A stretch of DNA of 64,000 nt from Streptomyces sp. cg36 (GCF_041080675.1 NZ_CP163520.1:3906001-3970000), one strand, 5' to 3'; positions 32,588 through 40,689 are shown, counted from the stretch's first letter. Notes: generated from the letters alone by a model not told the origin. Program-made: numbers and translations.

Positions 32588-32631
32588 CAACGGCCCCGGT
32601 CCGCCTCTAGTGGCGGAATCCGGGGCCGTTG
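32588..32631 (+). terminator. Terminator after the graspetide operon
   Basis: A 12-bp perfect outer stem, CAACGGCCCCGG at 32588-32599 and its complement at 32620-32631, encloses an inner TCCGCC/GGCGGA stem with a TCTAGT loop. It closes the cargo operon only about 70 bases before the host-gene junction. Confidence 0.8.
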
Positions 32632-32710
32632 TGCACCGAACACCTGTCGCCGCACCTACTCTGACCTGCTCTTTTCATGCTCCCTTGGCGGCGTGTGCAA
32701 TAGGGGCGTT
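32632..32710. other. Right attachment junction (attR) of the prophage
   Basis: Reading the minus strand from the host side, similarity to acyl-CoA synthetases holds up to Met-Trp-Asn-Asn-Ala (32,705-32,719) and then stops, giving an unrelated ten-residue ending. The crossover should therefore lie near 32,700-32,710. The exact core cannot be set without attL, which is outside the window. Confidence 0.6.
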
Positions 32711-32929
32711 GTTCCACATCAGCGTGGCGGTCGCCTGGCCGTCCTCGACGCCGAGTCCGCGCAGGGCGTGGGCGAGCTGGGCTGCCCGGCCGCCGATCTC
32801 GGCGAAACTGCGGCGCTGTGGCTCGGCCTCACCGGTCCAGGTCGTGACCTGCGACTTGCCGTGGATCGTCGATCCGTGGGTCAGGATCCGCGAGATCAGC
32901 AGCGGTACGTCCTGCATGGTGCTCAGCAC
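32675..32929 (-). pseudogene. 5' fragment of a long-chain acyl-CoA synthetase gene, cut by prophage insertion
   Basis: The minus-strand GTG at 32929, preceded by GGGAGG, starts a typical AMP-forming synthetase: MQDVPLLISRILTHGSTIHG, then SQVTTWTGEAEPQRRSFAEI, AAQLAHALRGLGV and ATLMWNN. About 75 of the expected roughly 550 residues remain before prophage sequence supplies a short tail and stop. None of the catalytic core is present. The intact gene would activate fatty acids as CoA thioesters. Other actinophages, such as R4, also use an acyl-CoA synthetase gene as integration site, though I believe at a different place in the gene. Confidence 0.85.
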
Positions 32930-32994
32930 GGCGGCCTCCCGGTGGGCGCTATGGTGCGCCACGTGGCGATAGGGGTGTGCCGATTCTGCTCACG

Positions 32995-33006
32995 TACCGC
33001 GCGGTA
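32995..33006. promoter_or_regulatory. Palindrome upstream of the broken synthetase gene
   Basis: TACCGCGCGGTA is a perfect 12-bp palindrome 66 bases upstream of the synthetase GTG. It may be an operator for the synthetase promoter. No regulator gene lies next to it, so the assignment is weak. The rest of 32,963-33,105 holds nothing else I can identify. Confidence 0.35.
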
Positions 33007-33105
33007 TGTCACTACCCGGAGGTAATGAATCACCGACGAGACCAACGTCACGCACCGGACGGCCGCTCCCCTGCGACCCCGGACGGCTCGGTCCCGGGCC
33101 GGGGC

Positions 33106-33642
33106 TCAGCGCACCGGCGCGAGCTCCGGGTCCTCGCGGAGCTTGCCCAGCGCCCGGGACACCGCGCTCTTGACCGTGCCCACCGACACCCCCAGGACCT
33201 CGGCCGTCTGCGCCTCGCTGAGGTCCTCGTAGTACCGCAGCACCACCATCGCCCGCTGGCGGTCCGGCAGCTTCATCACGGCGCGCCACATCGCGTCGTG
33301 CAGCACCTGCTGGTCGGCCGGGTCGGGCTCCGGCACGACGTCCGGCTCGGGCATCTCGTCGCAGGCGAACTCGTCCACCTTGCGCTTGCGCCACTGCGAC
33401 GTCCGGGTGTTGAGGAGCGCTCGGCGCACATAGCCGTCGAGGGCGCGGTGGTCCTCGATCCGGTCCCAGGCGACGTACGTCTTGGTGAGGGCCGTCTGCA
33501 GCAGGTCCTCGGCGTCGCTCGGGTTCGCGGTCAGCGAGCGTGCGGTGCGCAGCAGCACGGGGCCCCTGGCCCTCATGTACGAGGCGAACGACGGGTACGG
33601 CGTCGCCGCCCGGGAGGCGCTGTTGCAGACAGGCGTGGTCAT
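33106..33642 (-). CDS. SigE-family ECF RNA polymerase sigma factor
   Basis: A 178-residue minus-strand protein. Region 2 is FASYMRARGPVLLRTARSLT with SDAEDLLQTALTKTYVAW, and region 4 is LPDRQRAMVVLRYYEDLSEA with GVSVGTVKSAVSRALGKL, separated by an acidic Pro-rich linker. This matches the Streptomyces SigE-family branch of extracytoplasmic-function sigma factors. The ATG is only one base after GGAGGT, an unusually short spacing, so the start might be slightly downstream. No anti-sigma gene is adjacent; the partner, if any, is elsewhere. Confidence 0.9.
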   Translation of the reverse strand: MTTPVCNSASRAATPYPSFASYMRARGPVLLRTARSLTANPSDAEDLLQTALTKTYVAWDRIEDHRALDGYVRRALLNTRTSQWRKRKVDEFACDEMPEPDVVPEPDPADQQVLHDAMWRAVMKLPDRQRAMVVLRYYEDLSEAQTAEVLGVSVGTVKSAVSRALGKLREDPELAPVR

Positions 33643-33723
33643 ACCTCCACGCTAGGAGCGCCCACTACGCCACGGATCGGCCCCAGGTCGCGAAGCCGGG
33701 TCCCTCTCAGGTTGTACGGGTGG

Positions 33724-33756
33724 GGGTGCCCCCACCTCCTGAAGGTGGAGGCACCC
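33724..33756. terminator. Hairpin between the DUF1906 and sigma factor genes
   Basis: GGGTGCC at 33724-33730 pairs with GGCACCC at 33750-33756, and CCACCT pairs with AGGTGG inside. It lies directly downstream of the DUF1906 stop on the minus strand, the right place for a terminator. Confidence 0.6.
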
Positions 33757-33766
33757 TCCCCGCGAG

Positions 33767-34780
33767 TCAGGGTTCGAACCGCGCCACCGGGGCGTCCACC
33801 GTGTTCCGGTCGATCACCAGACGGCGCCCGCCATGGGTCTCGGCCACGTTGCCCGCGTACTGGTGGATGCGCCGGTGTGGCCGCCACGCGTCCTTGTGCA
33901 GGGTCGGTTCCCCGTACACCGAGGCGGCCGAGCCCCAGCGCGCGAACCACATCGCCGACGGCAGGTCGCCCTGCCCCGCCTTCCGCGCCCGCTCCATGTG
34001 CCGCACCCCGGAGGCGGCGCTGCTGTAGAAGCCCGGCAGGAAGCCCTGGCGCCGCACCTCGCGGTTCCAGGCCCGGACGAAGTCCAGCGTGGTGCGGGCG
34101 CACGCCGAGTCGTCCGCGTCGTACGCCTCCATGTCGAGGTAGAGCGCGCTGCCCGGCCGGATGCCGAGCAGCTGGGCCGCGCCCGCCGCCTGTCTGCCCT
34201 CGGCCCGGCCCTGGGTCGCCGAACGGCTGCTCATCCGCACCTTCCGCTTGGCCGCCGACCACACGCACGGCGACTGCGAGCCCACGAAGATCGGCAGCAC
34301 CCGCCAGCCCATCCCGTCCACGCTCGCCAGCCAGCTCCGGCTGAGGTTGTGCTGGTTCGGGCAGCCCCGGCCACGCCCGCCGAAGTACACCCCGACGCCC
34401 CGGTACGCCGAGGAGCGCCATGCCTTCATCGTGGCCAGCGGCGGCGCCTGGCAGGTGTCGAACGCGGCGCCCTTGAAGTGCACGGCCCGCGCCAGCACCT
34501 CCGGACGGTCCACCGCGTCGGCCGGCACGCCCGCACCGGCCGCCTCGGCCAGGTCGGCCGCTTCGACCACATCGGGCCCGTCCGGCCCCCACAGCGGCCC
34601 CCGTACGGGACCGGGGGCGGACGACGGCGCGGAGGCCGCCGCGCTCCCCGGCCTGGCGCCCGGCGCGGCGGCCGAGGCGGGCGGGCTCAGCGTGAGCAGA
34701 GCGGCGAGCGTGGTGGCCACGGCTAGCGGTGGCGTGACGATGCCCAGGTACCAGGCCCGGGTCGATACGAGGCTGCGCAT
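33767..34780 (-). CDS. Secreted DUF1906 (Rv2525c-like) glycoside-hydrolase-fold protein
   Basis: A 337-residue minus-strand protein with a signal peptide (hydrophobic VTPPLAVATTLAALLTL then ASAAAP) and a Pro/Ala-rich linker to about residue 90. The DUF1906 domain follows: GAAFDTCQAPPLATMKAW, YRGVGVYFGGRGRGCPN, LPIFVGSQSPC, then ALYLDMEAYD and GFYSSAASGV, ending with RIHQYAGN and VIDRN near the C-terminus. The acidic ALYLDME strand sits where catalytic residues of this TIM-barrel family lie. It probably acts on the cell wall outside the cell; the substrate is unknown. Confidence 0.85.
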   Translation of the reverse strand: MRSLVSTRAWYLGIVTPPLAVATTLAALLTLSPPASAAAPGARPGSAAASAPSSAPGPVRGPLWGPDGPDVVEAADLAEAAGAGVPADAVDRPEVLARAVHFKGAAFDTCQAPPLATMKAWRSSAYRGVGVYFGGRGRGCPNQHNLSRSWLASVDGMGWRVLPIFVGSQSPCVWSAAKRKVRMSSRSATQGRAEGRQAAGAAQLLGIRPGSALYLDMEAYDADDSACARTTLDFVRAWNREVRRQGFLPGFYSSAASGVRHMERARKAGQGDLPSAMWFARWGSAASVYGEPTLHKDAWRPHRRIHQYAGNVAETHGGRRLVIDRNTVDAPVARFEP

Positions 34781-34852
34781 ACGGCGAGTGAAAGGCCGTC
34801 AGCTCCGCTCGGCCACCGCTGGGCCCTCCGCCTCAGCCGTCCGTGGACAGGA

Positions 34853-36019
34853 TCACCCGTCCACGCTCAGGATCAGCCCGGACGTCGGCACTCCCGTACC
34901 CGCCGTGACCAGCACGCGTCCGGCGCCCGGTATCTGATTGACCGCCAGTCCCCGGACCTGCCGGACGGCCTCCGCGATTCCGTTCATCCCGTGCAGATAC
35001 GCCTCCCCCAGCTGCCCTCCGTGCGTATTGAGCGGCAGCGCGTCCGCCGCCACGAAGTCGGCCGCCTCGCCCGGCCCGCAGAACCCGAACTCCTCCAGCT
35101 GCATCAGCACGAAGGGAGTGAAGTGGTCGTAGAGGATCGCCACGTCGACATCGGCCGGTGCCAGCCCCGACGTCCGCCACAGCTGCCGCGCCACCACCCC
35201 CGTCTCGGGCAGCCCGGTCAGACCGTCCCGGTAGAAACTCGTCATCCCCTCCTGTCTGCGGCCCGCTCCCTGCGCCGCCGCGCTGATCACGGCGGGCGCG
35301 CGGCGCAGCCCCCGGGCCCGTTCGGTCGTCGTGACGACGAGGGCCTGGCCGCCGTCCGTCTCCTGGCAGCAGTCGAGCAGCCGCAGCGGTTCGACGATCC
35401 AGCGCGAGGCCGCGTGGTCCGCGAGCGTGATCGGTCTGCCGTAGAAGTACGCCGCCGGGTTGGTCGCCGCGTACCGCCGGTCGACGACGGCCACCTGCCC
35501 GAACGCCTCGGGGGTGAGCCCGTACGCGTGCAGATAGCGCTGCGCGGCCATGGCGACCCAGGAGGCCGGGGTGAGCAGTCCGAACGGCAGCGACCAGCCC
35601 AGCGCCGCGCCCTCCGCCGACGCCTCCCGCTGCTGCACCCCGGCCCCGAAGCGGCGCCCCGAGCGCTCGTTGAACGCCCGGTAGCAGACGACCACTTCGG
35701 CCACCCCGGACGCCACCGCCAGCGCCGCCTGCTGGACCGTGGCGCACGCGGCGCCGCCCCCGTAGTGGATCCGCGAGAAGAAGGACAGCTCACCGATGCC
35801 GGCCGCCTGCGCCACGGTGATCTCCGGGCTGGTGTCCATGGTGAAGGTGACCATGCCGTCGACGTCGTCGGGCCTCAGACCGGCGTCGTCGAGCGCGGCC
35901 GTCACCGCCTCCACGGCCAGCTTCAGCTCGCTGCGGCCCGAGTCCTTGGAGAACTCGGTCGCCCCGATCCCGACGATCGCCGCCTTCCCGCCGAGCGAGT
36001 CGGCCCGCCGCACACTCAT
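34853..36019 (-). CDS. Thiolase-like lipid-transfer protein, Ltp2-type steroid side-chain aldolase
   Basis: A 388-residue minus-strand protein of the SCP-x/thiolase-like lipid-transfer family (AAIVGIGATEFSKDSGRSEL, VDGMVTFTMDTSPEI, FSRIHYGGGAACATVQQAAL, then DHFTPFVLMQLEEFGFC and NTHGGQLGEAYLHGMNG). In the mycobacterial igr operon Ltp2 with a DUF35 partner splits the C22 side-chain intermediate of cholesterol. Here the DUF35-type protein is encoded upstream in the same operon. The order and overlaps of five genes (39723 down to 34853) strongly support that role, although a bile acid or other steroid substrate is possible. Confidence 0.82.
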   Translation of the reverse strand: MSVRRADSLGGKAAIVGIGATEFSKDSGRSELKLAVEAVTAALDDAGLRPDDVDGMVTFTMDTSPEITVAQAAGIGELSFFSRIHYGGGAACATVQQAALAVASGVAEVVVCYRAFNERSGRRFGAGVQQREASAEGAALGWSLPFGLLTPASWVAMAAQRYLHAYGLTPEAFGQVAVVDRRYAATNPAAYFYGRPITLADHAASRWIVEPLRLLDCCQETDGGQALVVTTTERARGLRRAPAVISAAAQGAGRRQEGMTSFYRDGLTGLPETGVVARQLWRTSGLAPADVDVAILYDHFTPFVLMQLEEFGFCGPGEAADFVAADALPLNTHGGQLGEAYLHGMNGIAEAVRQVRGLAVNQIPGAGRVLVTAGTGVPTSGLILSVDG

Positions 36020-36516
36020 ATCGCCCCCTCGCCGGACGCCCCGGCGGCCCCGGGCACCTCGGCCCCGCCGGCTGTCCCGGCCGCCCCGTCCGCCGTGGGC
36101 ACCTTGACCGCCCGAGGAGCCCCGGCCGCCGGGTCCGGGGGCAGCACGACCGTCACGGTCCCGGTGACGTGGTGCCCCAGGCCGTTGGCCCCCACCACCC
36201 GCACCTGCGCCGTCTCCCCGTCCACGGCGGTCACCGTGCCCGTCAACGTCATCGTGTCCCCCGGATAGTTGGGCGCCCCCAGCCGGATCCGCACCGCCCG
36301 CAGCCGGGAGGCGGGGCCGAAGTGGTCGGTGATGTAGCGGCCGACCAGGCCATTGGTGGTGAGGATGTTCATGAAGATGTCCGGGGCTCCCTTCTCCCGG
36401 GCGAGCACCGCGTCGTGGTGCACGTCCTGGTAGTCGCGGGAGGCCACCGCCCCCGCGACGATCAGCGTCCGGGTGACCGGAACCTCCAGCGGCGGCAGTT
36501 CGTCGCCCACTCTCAT
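36016..36516 (-). CDS. MaoC-type enoyl-CoA hydratase subunit (ChsH1-like)
   Basis: ATG 36516 overlaps the upstream acyl-CoA dehydrogenase stop and gives 166 residues. The hot-dog fold is clear: GDELPPLEVPVTRTLIV, then ASRDYQDVHHDAVLAREKG with the hydratase Asp/His pair, and FMNILTTNGLVGRYITDHFG. The last 45 residues are a Pro/Ala-rich tail. In the igr system ChsH1 pairs with the MaoC part of ChsH2 to hydrate a three-carbon steroid side-chain enoyl-CoA; the partner is encoded two genes upstream. Confidence 0.84.
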   Translation of the reverse strand: MRVGDELPPLEVPVTRTLIVAGAVASRDYQDVHHDAVLAREKGAPDIFMNILTTNGLVGRYITDHFGPASRLRAVRIRLGAPNYPGDTMTLTGTVTAVDGETAQVRVVGANGLGHHVTGTVTVVLPPDPAAGAPRAVKVPTADGAAGTAGGAEVPGAAGASGEGAI

Positions 36517-37577
36517 GCCACTCCCTCCGTCCGGTCCGCCGCCGCCCGCGCGTCGACTATCAACGTGCCCAGTTCCTCCAGGAGTTCGGCGCCGCAGCCG
36601 AGATGCGCGTCGATCTGCCGCCCCCACAGGAAGTGCCGGTGCACCGGATGCTCCAGGTCCGCGCCGAGGCCGCCGTGCAGATGCTGGCCCGAGTGGACGA
36701 CCCGGCGGCCCGCCTCGGATGCCCACCAGGCCGCTGTCAACGCGTGCGTCCGGTACGGCAGGCCCTCGTCACGCCGCCAGGCCGCCTCGTACGAGGTCAC
36801 CCGGATCGCCTCGGTCTCCATGTACGCGTCGGCCGCCCGCAGCAGGACGCCCTGGTTGGTGGAGAGCGGGCGCCCGAACTGCTCGCGGGTCGTGGTGTGC
36901 GCCACCGCACGGGCCAGCGACCCCGCGCACACCCCCGTCTGCAGCCCCGCGAAGGCGGTGCGGGCGGTCGCCAGCACGTCCTCGTGGGCGTCCGGCCCCG
37001 GCCCGCCCATCCGCTCGCCCCGCGCCCCCGAGAGCGTGAGCCGCCCCGCCGACCAGGGCGCGGTCGACTCCACCGGCTCCACCGCCACCCCGGGTGCGCC
37101 GACCCGTATCCACCACAGCGTCCGGTCCCCGGCCGCCACCAGGACGTGGGTGGCGTCGCGCAGCCATGGCACCAGCGGCGCCACGCCGGTCAGCCCGCCG
37201 TCCGGGGAGATCCGCACCCCGGCTCCCGCCGGGAACGCCCCGGTCGCCACCGCCGTGCCGTCCCGCAACGCGGGCAGCAGGCGCTCGCGCTGGGCCGCCG
37301 AGCCATGCGCGGCCACCGCCAGGACGCCGTACGCACAGCTCACCGCGAACGGCACCTGGGCGGTCGTCCGGCCCTGCTCCTCCAGGGCGAGGACCAGCCC
37401 CAGCAGCCCCGTCTCCTCGACCGCCCCGGGCAGCCCGGCCCCGCACAGCGCCTTCCACAGTTCCCCGTCGGTGCCCGTCCCGGCGGCGGTGAGGCGCTCA
37501 TGGGTCGAGCGGTCCGTGAAGATCTCCCCGGCCAGCTCGCGGACGGCCGTCTGCTCCTCGGTGGGGGTGAAGTCCAT
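36513..37577 (-). CDS. Acyl-CoA dehydrogenase, ChsE2/FadE29-like subunit
   Basis: A 354-residue minus-strand protein, short for an acyl-CoA dehydrogenase, with MDFTPTEEQTAVRELAGEIF, GLVLALEEQGRTTAQVPFAV, a degenerate middle, and the C-terminal TTREQFGRPLSTNQGVLLRA and HLHGGLGADLEHPVHRHFLW region that contacts FAD. Steroid-type dehydrogenases work as alpha2beta2 pairs in which one subunit lacks part of the active site; this one resembles the shorter partner of the longer dehydrogenase at the operon start. Start and stop overlap the neighbours (ATGA). Confidence 0.83.
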   Translation of the reverse strand: MDFTPTEEQTAVRELAGEIFTDRSTHERLTAAGTGTDGELWKALCGAGLPGAVEETGLLGLVLALEEQGRTTAQVPFAVSCAYGVLAVAAHGSAAQRERLLPALRDGTAVATGAFPAGAGVRISPDGGLTGVAPLVPWLRDATHVLVAAGDRTLWWIRVGAPGVAVEPVESTAPWSAGRLTLSGARGERMGGPGPDAHEDVLATARTAFAGLQTGVCAGSLARAVAHTTTREQFGRPLSTNQGVLLRAADAYMETEAIRVTSYEAAWRRDEGLPYRTHALTAAWWASEAGRRVVHSGQHLHGGLGADLEHPVHRHFLWGRQIDAHLGCGAELLEELGTLIVDARAAADRTEGVA

Positions 37578-38554
37578 CAGCCACCCTCACACCCTCGGAA
37601 CACCGGCAGCACCAACTCGTCGTCCACCCGCAGGAATTCGAGCCGTACGGGCATCCCGACGCGCACCTTGTCGTACGGGACGCCCACCACGTTGCTGATC
37701 ATCCGCACGCCCTCGGCGAGTTCGATCAGCCCCACCGCGTACGGACCCGCGCCGCCCCCTTCCGTGAAGGCGGGGAAGGGCGGGTGGTGCATCACCACGT
37801 ACGAGAACACGGTCCCCGCCCCCTCGGCCTCGACGGTGTCCCACCGCGGGGACCCGCATCCGTTGCACCCCGGCAGCCAGGGGAAGCGCAGTTCGCCGCA
37901 GCCCGTGCAGCGCTGGATGAGGAGTCTGCGGGCGGCCACCGCGTCCCAGAACCCGGCGTTGTCCCGGTTGATCACCGGGCGGGGGCGCAGCCGCTTCGGT
38001 TCCGCACGCGCCGGTGCGTACTTGAGGATCCTGAAGCGGTGGGTGCCCGCGAGCTCGCCGCCGGCCCGGATGTCCATGCGCGTGGTGATGAAGTGGCCCG
38101 TGCCCAGCTTGGTCGTCTTGCGCGCGGACACCGTCTCGATCACCGCGTCATAGGTGATCCGGTCGCCCGGGCGCAGCTCCCGTACGTACTCCTGCTCGCA
38201 GTCGGTGGCGACGACGGAGGTGAAGCCCGCCGCGTCGAGCAGGCCGAACAACTCCTCGTGGGCCCCCGAGCGGTCCGTCTGGCCCGACAGGCCGCCCATC
38301 GTCCATGCCTGGAGCATCGTGGGCGGCGCTATCGCGTCCGGCCCCCGGTACGCCGGGCTGGTGTCGCCCATCGCCTCGCACCAGTGTCTGATCATGGGCT
38401 CGTTGACGAGGTCCTTGCCGACCCCGGAGCCCCCGGTCGGCCGCCCCTCGAACGCCTTCAGACGCCCGTACAACCCGTCCACGGCGCCGTCCGCCAACGC
38501 GTCGCCCGCCGCACCAACCGCCGTCGCCCCGTCCGCCACGGAGTCCTCGCTCAC
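37577..38554 (-). CDS. MaoC-N/DUF35 fusion (ChsH2-like hydratase and aldolase partner)
   Basis: GTG 38554 overlaps the upstream stop and gives 325 residues; longer frames add a Gly/Arg-rich shadow. Residues about 25-185 are a MaoC-type hot-dog (IRHWCEAMGDTSPAYRG, FTSVVATDCEQEYVRELRPG, GTGHFITTRMDIRAG). Residues about 200-325 are DUF35: a zinc ribbon with CTGC and CNGC, then an OB fold (GTVFSYVVMHHPPFPAFTEG). In the igr pathway the first half helps ChsH1 hydrate and the second half helps Ltp2. The order of this gene and the ChsE2-like gene is swapped relative to the mycobacterial operon. Confidence 0.86.
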   Translation of the reverse strand: MSEDSVADGATAVGAAGDALADGAVDGLYGRLKAFEGRPTGGSGVGKDLVNEPMIRHWCEAMGDTSPAYRGPDAIAPPTMLQAWTMGGLSGQTDRSGAHEELFGLLDAAGFTSVVATDCEQEYVRELRPGDRITYDAVIETVSARKTTKLGTGHFITTRMDIRAGGELAGTHRFRILKYAPARAEPKRLRPRPVINRDNAGFWDAVAARRLLIQRCTGCGELRFPWLPGCNGCGSPRWDTVEAEGAGTVFSYVVMHHPPFPAFTEGGGAGPYAVGLIELAEGVRMISNVVGVPYDKVRVGMPVRLEFLRVDDELVLPVFRGCEGG

Positions 38555-39723
38555 TGCCTCCGCCCCCTCGTCATCCCGAGCCGCATCGTCGCGACGATCT
38601 CCCGCTGAACCTCGCTCACCCCGCCCCCGAACGTGTTGATCTGTGCCGCCCTGTTCATCCGCTCCAGCCCGCCGTCCCCCAGGGCGCCCGGCGAGCCCGC
38701 TCGGACCAGCGCCTCCTCCCCCGCGATCTCCTGACACATCCGATACACCTCGACCGCCGATTCGGTTCCCATGAACTTCACGCCGCTCGCGTCGCCGGGG
38801 GCCAGCGAACCGGCCCCCACGTCCCCCACCAAACGCCAGTTGAGCAGGCGATTCGCGGCCAGCCGGGCATGCGTCTCGGCGACTTTGGAACGAACCCAGG
38901 ACGCGTCAACACGGCGCCCGCCCGTCACCGGATCGGGGATGAGGGCGCGGTCGAGCGCCGCGTCGTAGAAGTCCTCCGCCTGCATGCCGATCGCGGCGAG
39001 CGCGACCCGTTCGTGGTTCAGCTGGTTGGTGATCAGGCCCCAGCCCGCGTTCTCCTCGCCGACGAGGTTCCCGGCGGGGACGCGGATGCCGTCGTAGTAC
39101 GTGGCCGTCGTCGTGAGGCCGCCGACCGTGTGGATCGGCGTCCACGAGAACCCCGGCGCGTCGGTCGGGACCAGCACGATCGAGATTCCCCTGTGCTTGG
39201 GCGCCGCCGGGTCCGTACGACAGGCGAGCCAGACCCAGTCGGCGTTCTGGGCGTTCGAGGTGAAGATCTTCTGGCCGTCCACCAGCCAGTCGGCGCCGTC
39301 GCGCACGGCCCTGGTCCGCAGCGCGGCGAGGTCGGTGCCCGCCCCCGGCTCGCTGTAGCCGATGGCGAAGACGAGCTCGCCGGCCAGGATCCGGGGCAGG
39401 AAGTACGCCTTCTGCGCGGCGGTCCCGTACTTCATCAGGGTCGGCCCTACGGTGTTGAGCGTGACCATCGACACGGGCGCGCCCGCGCGGTACGCCTCGT
39501 CGAAGAAGACGAACTGCTCGTCGGGGCCGCGCCCCTGTCCGCCGTACTCGACGGGCCAGCCGAGCCCCAGCATCCCGTCGGCGCCGATGCGCCGCAGCAG
39601 GGCGCGCTGCGCCGCCGGGTCGCCGGAGTCGGGACGGGGCGGCCCGTCCGGCATCAAGGCGCGGAAGTAGGAGCGGAGTTCGGCGCGCAGTCGCTGCTGG
39701 CGCTCGGTCGGGGTGAGGTGCAC
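38551..39723 (-). CDS. Acyl-CoA dehydrogenase, ChsE1/FadE28-like subunit
   Basis: First gene of the minus-strand operon, 390 residues from a GTG at 39723. It has full acyl-CoA dehydrogenase motifs: GWPVEYGGQGRGPDEQFVFF, FAIGYSEPGAGTDLAALRTR for FAD/substrate binding, VDGQKIFTSNAQNADWVWLA, NLVGEENAGWGLITNQLNHER, and a C-terminal INTFGGGVSEVQREIVATM. Together with the shorter dehydrogenase it should form the heterotetramer that unsaturates steroid side-chain CoA esters. A TetR-type palindrome lies 62 bases upstream, over the probable promoter. Confidence 0.86.
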   Translation of the reverse strand: MHLTPTERQQRLRAELRSYFRALMPDGPPRPDSGDPAAQRALLRRIGADGMLGLGWPVEYGGQGRGPDEQFVFFDEAYRAGAPVSMVTLNTVGPTLMKYGTAAQKAYFLPRILAGELVFAIGYSEPGAGTDLAALRTRAVRDGADWLVDGQKIFTSNAQNADWVWLACRTDPAAPKHRGISIVLVPTDAPGFSWTPIHTVGGLTTTATYYDGIRVPAGNLVGEENAGWGLITNQLNHERVALAAIGMQAEDFYDAALDRALIPDPVTGGRRVDASWVRSKVAETHARLAANRLLNWRLVGDVGAGSLAPGDASGVKFMGTESAVEVYRMCQEIAGEEALVRAGSPGALGDGGLERMNRAAQINTFGGGVSEVQREIVATMRLGMTRGRRQ

Positions 39724-39784
39724 GGGGGCGGCCTTCCGGTCCGGGCCGGATCGTCCGGGACACAGCGGATGGGCGAACAGGGTT

Positions 39785-39801
39785 TCTGACTGTCCGTCAG
39801 A
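39785..39801. promoter_or_regulatory. TetR-type operator over the steroid operon promoter
   Basis: TCTGAC at 39785-39790 and GTCAGA at 39796-39801 form a perfect inverted repeat with a 5-base spacer. On the minus strand a TTGACA (about 39,818-39,813) lies just upstream, and the palindrome covers the expected -10 position, so binding would block transcription. No TetR gene is in the window, so the repressor must be encoded elsewhere. Confidence 0.6.
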
Positions 39802-39907
39802 TAGCGATCCCTTGTCAATGCTCGCGACAGCCCCGGACCCGCGCCGCGCGACCCGGACCCCGGCCGCCGCGGAGCCGCCTCCACAACCGCCCCCGTCACG
39901 CGAAACC

Positions 39908-39943
39908 GCCCGGGTGGCGACGCCGAAGCGCCGCCACCCGGGC
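39908..39943 (-). terminator. Terminator downstream of the small secreted protein gene
   Basis: A perfect 12-bp stem, GCCCGGGTGGCG at 39908-39919 and its complement at 39932-39943, lies about 42 bases after the stop of the minus-strand gene at 39985-40290. Between it and the steroid operon promoter I see no gene. Confidence 0.7.
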
Positions 39944-39984
39944 AGGTGTTCACCCCACTGACCCCGGCCCCGACGGGCCCCGGC

Positions 39985-40290
39985 TCACCAGAGGTTGGTG
40001 AAGTTGACCGACACGTTGTCCTGGCGGATCGCCGTGAAGGCCGACCCGTTCACCTGTGCGGTGTTGCTCTGGTTCGAAGCGCCGGAGCCCACGGCCTGCT
40101 GCTGCGTGGTGGACGAGTTCCCGTTGTTGTCGTGCCCGACCCCGCTCCCGCTGACCGTGGCCACGGCCGCGTTCGATCCGTGGTCCGCGAAGGAGCCGTT
40201 GTCGGCGGAGGCCACCCCCGTGAAGAGCGCGGCAGCGAGGGGCAGGGCGGCAACAGCGGCGAGGACGCGGGCGGTACGGATGCTTGCCAT
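39985..40290 (-). CDS. Small secreted Asn/Ser/Gly-rich protein
   Basis: ATG 40290 is seven bases after GGAGG on the minus strand and gives 101 residues. A signal peptide (ARVLAAVAALPLAAALFTGV, then ASA) precedes a mature part of about 72 residues rich in Asn, Ser, Gly, Gln and Thr: AAVATVSGSGVGHDNNGNSS, TQQQAVGSGASNQSNTAQVN, and an ending VSVNFTNLW. It lacks the chaplin motif with its Cys pair and is not rodlin-like. The repeated N-x-S/T-rich strands suggest a small secreted beta protein, possibly surface-associated. Function unknown. Confidence 0.75.
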   Translation of the reverse strand: MASIRTARVLAAVAALPLAAALFTGVASADNGSFADHGSNAAVATVSGSGVGHDNNGNSSTTQQQAVGSGASNQSNTAQVNGSAFTAIRQDNVSVNFTNLW

Positions 40291-40689
40291 GTCAATTCCT
40301 CCAGGAACCAGAAGTACGGCTTGTTCCAAGGCAGTTGGCCGACCGCCCCGGACGCTGTGACGACGTCGCGAGATCAGAGTTGCCCACCGAATCCCCGGCG
40401 AACCAGTCCAGAGGGCGCGTTTCGCCCGCAAGCGTGAGGACATGTCGATAAACCCCCAACGCGCTCCCAAAACCCCAGCGCATGTCCACCGGCACAGGAG
40501 TTGTCGTACGTATCCCGGGCCCCATAAGGGGAGAAGCGTTTCAGCACATTTTCGGCCAATCTTCCTCGTCATTTGCCTGTCACCCAGGGGCGAAGGGGCG
40601 GCAAGAAGGGCGAACGAAAGCCGTCGGCACGGCCGAGTCGGGACCGCCTTCCGCTTCCCTTTTTCGAACACTCGTACGAACATAGAGCC
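40291..40689. other. Intergenic region between divergent genes
   Basis: About 400 bases between the secreted protein gene (minus) and the prim-pol gene (plus). It must hold both promoters. It is less GC-rich than average in places (for example GCACATTTTCGGCCAATCTT near 40,547). I see no convincing open frame, RNA gene or repeat. Confidence 0.5.

Larger units (their letters stand above)
1..32705. mobile_element. Right-hand part of an integrated siphophage-like prophage with cargo
   Basis: A continuous phage gene order (recombination, replication, terminase, head, tail, lysis) runs on the plus strand and ends in a cargo block at a broken acyl-CoA synthetase gene. The right boundary is placed near 32,705, where similarity to that synthetase stops just after its Met-Trp-Asn-Asn codons. 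No integrase is seen. Since recombination genes open the window and lysis genes precede the junction, the integrase and left attachment site should lie upstream of position 1. Whether the prophage is functional cannot be judged, but no structural gene inside the window looks broken. Confidence 0.88.

Noticed and set aside
39985..40290. Chaplin or rodlin
   Set aside because: Although short, secreted and Asn/Gly-rich, it lacks the chaplin Gly-Asn and Cys pattern and the rodlin core.
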